Shown here: positions 14,383 to 16,132 of the stretch, one piece after another
How the letters are laid out: the number at the start of each line of letters is the position of its first letter
Numbering within the stretch: the first letter of the stretch is position 1
From: SIG424 sp045546695
GTDB taxonomy: Bacteria; Bacillota; Clostridia; UBA1212; UBA1255
Assembly (NCBI GenBank): GCA_045546695.1
Contig: JAZQDE010000031.1
Span: 1 to 16,132 of the forward strand
DNA: 16,132 nucleotides
Reading direction: 5' to 3'
The notes under the pieces: model-generated
Database searches by the model: none
Seen by the model: only the letters and a program-made list of their open reading frames with translations
What the model was told of the DNA's origin: nothing
Translations under genes and position numbers: made by a program

Positions 14383-14738
14383 TTTTTCACTCTTTCTGCA
14401 ATTTCAAACTCAATACCAACTGCACCGTTTTCCAATTGTTCCTCCGGGGAATAATATTCGTCCATATCTTTTGCAGATGCTGTCTTGGCCTCCTCTTGTG
14501 AATAACCACATTTTTCCAGCGGCAGTCTCTCATATAGCTTTGCAAAAGATTCGAATGTATAAATAGCGATAACATTTACAACTATAATCTGGCCGGAATC
14601 AGAAACATTATCGAATTCAATCTGATCTCCTACCCTGACAGCCCTTCTTTTCTCATCATACAAACGAAGTTCTATTGTTTTCTTCCCTTCCCATATACTG
14701 CGGAAAGGCTTTTCTTTTAAATGCATAAAATGCTTCAT
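14379..14738 (-). CDS. ASCH-domain protein
   Basis: A 119-aa cytosolic protein that is essentially a single ASCH domain (PUA-like beta barrel). The family signature GKKTIELRLYD (18-28) is followed by RVGDQIEFDN (35-44), the typical 'exceeds size, sets groove' strand pair. ASCH domains bind RNA or nucleosides; E. coli YqfB, of similar size, is an N4-acetylcytidine amidohydrolase with K21 and T24 as active residues. Here K20 aligns with YqfB K21, but position 23 is glutamate where YqfB has T24, so that activity cannot be assumed. AGAGAGGAG lies 7 nt before the ATG. It is first in a two-gene operon, overlapping sir2 by 4 bp. Confidence 0.8.
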   Translation of the reverse strand: MKHFMHLKEKPFRSIWEGKKTIELRLYDEKRRAVRVGDQIEFDNVSDSGQIIVVNVIAIYTFESFAKLYERLPLEKCGYSQEEAKTASAKDMDEYYSPEEQLENGAVGIEFEIAERVKK

Positions 14739-14968
14739 TGGTAAACTCCTCTCTTCGTTTTTTCTTTACTATAGACCTAATTATAATCGAAACTATAAAC
14801 GCCATGCCCACGGCCGCCAGCGAAGAAATTACCGGAATACTAAACAATCGGTTCAGCCTCCATACGCTGCCCCCACGCAATTTTCAGTATTGTTTTTTCA
14901 CGCTTTTTATGATAAAACATCTTTCTATAAAAGTAAATTGTATTTTGTTCCCAGAGAGGATGATTGTT
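14739..14968. promoter_or_regulatory. Divergent intergenic region between the ASCH-sir2 operon and the isomerase gene
   Basis: These 230 bp must hold two divergent promoters. For the plus strand, TTGTTT (14890-14895) with TAAAAC (14913-14918) at 17 bp is a weak candidate before the isomerase. For the minus strand, an AT-rich TATAAT-like stretch lies near 14780, but no partner -35 was found. A minus-strand reading frame here encodes a possible membrane helix with a basic tail, but it lacks a start site and overlaps the ASCH gene. Nothing else is recognisable. Confidence 0.35.
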
Positions 14969-15832
14969 ATGAAAATATCCACAGAAATTAATTCTGCCGC
15001 CAGAATCATAGGTGAAGAAAAAGCTGTTGAATACATCGCTCGAGCCGGCTTTGACGCGTGGGATTTTTCTATGTTTGCAATGTGCCCGTACGACTGGGGC
15101 AAAAAGGTGGTCAGGGAAACGAGTCACCCCCTTGCCGGAAGCAATTATCTATCTTTTGCGCGAAGGCTCAGGCAAATCGGCCTTGACAACGGCATAGTCT
15201 GCAACCAGTCACACGCGCCGTTTCCTGTGTCATGCAAAGATATCCGTTCGCACCTAAAAAGAGCAATCGAGTGTACTGCCGAGGCCGGTGGCGAGATCTG
15301 TATTATTCATCCCGACAATGACAAGAGTCCCGAAGAGAATGCCGAAATGTACCGGGAGCTCCTGCCTTTTGCCATTGAACACAACGTAAAAATCGCTACC
15401 GAAAATATGTGGAACTGGGACGCTAAGACTGATATGGCATCCTTTGCCGCATGCGCTTCTCCGGAGAGCTTTTGCGCCCACATTGATACTGTAGGTAGCA
15501 GCTTTCTTGTTGCTTGCCTTGATATCGGTCATGCTGAGATGAAAGGTCAGAACACAACTGCGGTTGAGATGATTCACGCTCTGGGCCCTCGCCTTCATGC
15601 GCTTCATATACATGATAACGACAAGTGGCATGACACGCACCAGATTCCATTTTCTATGGATATAGATTTTGTACCTATCGTAGTAGCCCTGAAAGAAATC
15701 GGATACAAAGGATATTTCACCCTTGAAGCCGACAGATATCTCGGAAAATATACGCAAAACGATGTTTTCACAGGTATACAGCGATTGGCTGATTCTGCAA
15801 GGAAGCTTGTTGACATTTATGAAAATATTTAA
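14969..15832 (+). CDS. Sugar phosphate isomerase/epimerase (xylose isomerase-like TIM barrel)
   Basis: A 287-aa TIM-barrel protein of the xylose isomerase-like (AP endonuclease family 2) superfamily, typical length 270-290. Likely metal ligands sit at the strand ends: E145 (ATENMWNW), D185 and H188 (CLDIGHAE), H213 (LHIHDND, also D216), D230 and E253 (TLEADRY). Such enzymes isomerise or epimerise keto- and aldo-sugars or cyclitols; the substrate is undetermined. The ATG at 14969 is chosen because GAGG (14956-14959) is 9 nt upstream. The ATG at 14960 would abut that site, and the frame further upstream is non-coding in character. It is the only plus-strand gene in the window. It faces the rRNA operon and is closed by the terminator at 15877-15910. 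Being next to the glycosidase genes, it may process released sugars. Confidence 0.85.
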   Translation: MKISTEINSAARIIGEEKAVEYIARAGFDAWDFSMFAMCPYDWGKKVVRETSHPLAGSNYLSFARRLRQIGLDNGIVCNQSHAPFPVSCKDIRSHLKRAIECTAEAGGEICIIHPDNDKSPEENAEMYRELLPFAIEHNVKIATENMWNWDAKTDMASFAACASPESFCAHIDTVGSSFLVACLDIGHAEMKGQNTTAVEMIHALGPRLHALHIHDNDKWHDTHQIPFSMDIDFVPIVVALKEIGYKGYFTLEADRYLGKYTQNDVFTGIQRLADSARKLVDIYENI

Positions 15833-15876
15833 CAGGACCGCCCGGTAAGAGATAATTGAAGGGCGGCAAACCGGTG

Positions 15877-15910
15877 AAAAAAGCCCCGAAGCTTGATGCT
15901 TCGGGGCTTT
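15877..15910. terminator. Bidirectional terminator between the isomerase gene and the rRNA operon
   Basis: GCCCCGAAGC (15883-15892) and GCTTCGGGGC (15898-15907) form a perfect 10-bp GC-rich stem with a 5-nt loop. On the minus strand it is followed by a T-run (complement of 15877-15882), which is ideal for ending the rRNA-tRNA transcript. On the plus strand a shorter TTTGATTT tail serves the isomerase gene. A smaller inverted repeat, CCGCCC/GGGCGG (15838-15843, 15861-15866), precedes it. Confidence 0.93.
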
Positions 15911-15918
15911 GATTTACG

Positions 15919-15991
15919 CTCCCCCTGTTGGACTTGAACCCACGACTCCCTGATTAACAGTCAGGTGCTCTACCGACTGAGCTAAGGAGGA
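15919..15991 (-). tRNA. tRNA-Asn (GUU)
   Basis: 73 nt fold as a full cloverleaf: acceptor TCCTCCT/AGGGGGA (one T-G pair) with discriminator G, D-loop AGCTCAGTCGGTAGAGC, anticodon loop CTGTTAA, and T-loop GGTTCAAGTCC. The anticodon GTT decodes asparagine codons. The 3' CCA is not encoded and must be added enzymatically. It lies 9 nt after 5S rRNA, as the last gene of an rRNA operon. Confidence 0.97.
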
Positions 15992-16000
15992 ATAAAAAAA

Positions 16001-16116
16001 TCCGGCAACTACATATCTTCACAAGACGTCTCCATCTAACTATTGTCTGCATCTAGGAGCTTAACTGCTGTGTTCGGAATGGGAACAGGTGTGACCTCCT
16101 CATCATCGTCACCGGA
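16001..16116 (-). rRNA. rrf: 5S ribosomal RNA
   Basis: 116 nt on the minus strand whose 5' TCCGG and 3' CCGGA ends pair as helix I. It contains the conserved CCCATTCCGAACACAGCAGT and GTTAAGC core of bacterial 5S. The gene appears complete; the remaining 16 nt to the window edge belong to the spacer towards 23S rRNA, which should lie just beyond. Part of the 5S-tRNA-Asn tail of an rRNA operon. Confidence 0.96.
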
Positions 16117-16132
16117 TAGTTTTCCGTTTTTC

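Noticed and set aside
13645..14738. Anti-phage defence system built on Sir2
   Set aside because: The sirtuin has all features of a stand-alone protein deacylase, including the zinc ribbon, and the partner is not an Argonaute, HerA or other known defence partner.
14656..14880. Minus-strand frame with a possible transmembrane helix and basic tail
   Set aside because: It would have to start at TTG with no ribosome-binding site, and it overlaps the well-supported ASCH gene by more than 80 bp.
14738..14968. N-terminal extension of the isomerase gene to 14738
   Set aside because: The extended part shows no family similarity and no ribosome-binding site; GAGG at 14956 fits the ATG at 14969.
15254..15757. 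Minus-strand 167-aa frame
   Set aside because: It lies opposite the isomerase gene, which has the metal-ligand pattern of its family and a proper start.

Overview
The window looks like a chromosomal segment of an anaerobic Clostridia-type Firmicute, with a Lachnospiraceae-like gut or rumen bacterium as the best guess. The reasons are purine-rich Shine-Dalgarno sites (AGGAGG/GGGAG) before most genes, moderate to low GC, a desulfoferrodoxin-type superoxide reductase and ferritin (anaerobe oxygen defence), cytosolic glycosidases, and a 5S rRNA followed directly by tRNA-Asn at the end of an rRNA operon. No species can be named from the sequence alone.

Layout, left to right. Positions 1-474 carry no gene. 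They hold a non-coding mobile-element-like structure: a candidate 394-bp element (81-474) with imperfect 25-bp terminal inverted repeats, internal 13-bp tandem repeats and nested inverted repeats, plus a second copy of its right end at 2-53 running off the window. The right end supplies the last codons and stop of the neighbouring gene. Positions 462-13514 hold nine minus-strand genes, mostly 2-77 bp apart. In transcription order they encode a 1231-aa surface lipoprotein glycosidase, a ZIP metal transporter, a HAD 5'-nucleotidase-like phosphatase, a GHL6/beta-galactosidase-trimerization-type glycosidase, a nitroreductase, ferritin, a desulfoferrodoxin-BFD fusion, a cytosolic GH71/GH99-like glycosidase and a GH78-type alpha-L-rhamnosidase. 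Upstream (13645-14738) an ASCH-domain gene and a Sir2 deacylase overlap by 4 bp and end at a terminator whose 3' arm appears to double as the -35 element of the next promoter.

On the plus strand (14969-15832) a TIM-barrel sugar isomerase/epimerase runs towards a strong bidirectional terminator (15877-15910). That terminator also closes the minus-strand rRNA operon, of which 5S rRNA and tRNA-Asn lie in the window.

How the genes may work together: the surface lipoprotein and the cytosolic 591-aa protein are paralogues sharing a barrel and a CBM9-like C-terminal module, so one may act outside the cell and the other on imported oligosaccharide. The cytosolic GHL6 and GH78 enzymes and perhaps the isomerase would finish the breakdown. 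No sugar transporter or regulator is present. Embedded in the same run is a metal and oxygen-defence set (ZIP importer, ferritin, superoxide reductase with a fused 2Fe-2S domain, nitroreductase). The substrate is unknown; an alpha-L-rhamnose-containing glycan is the only direct hint.
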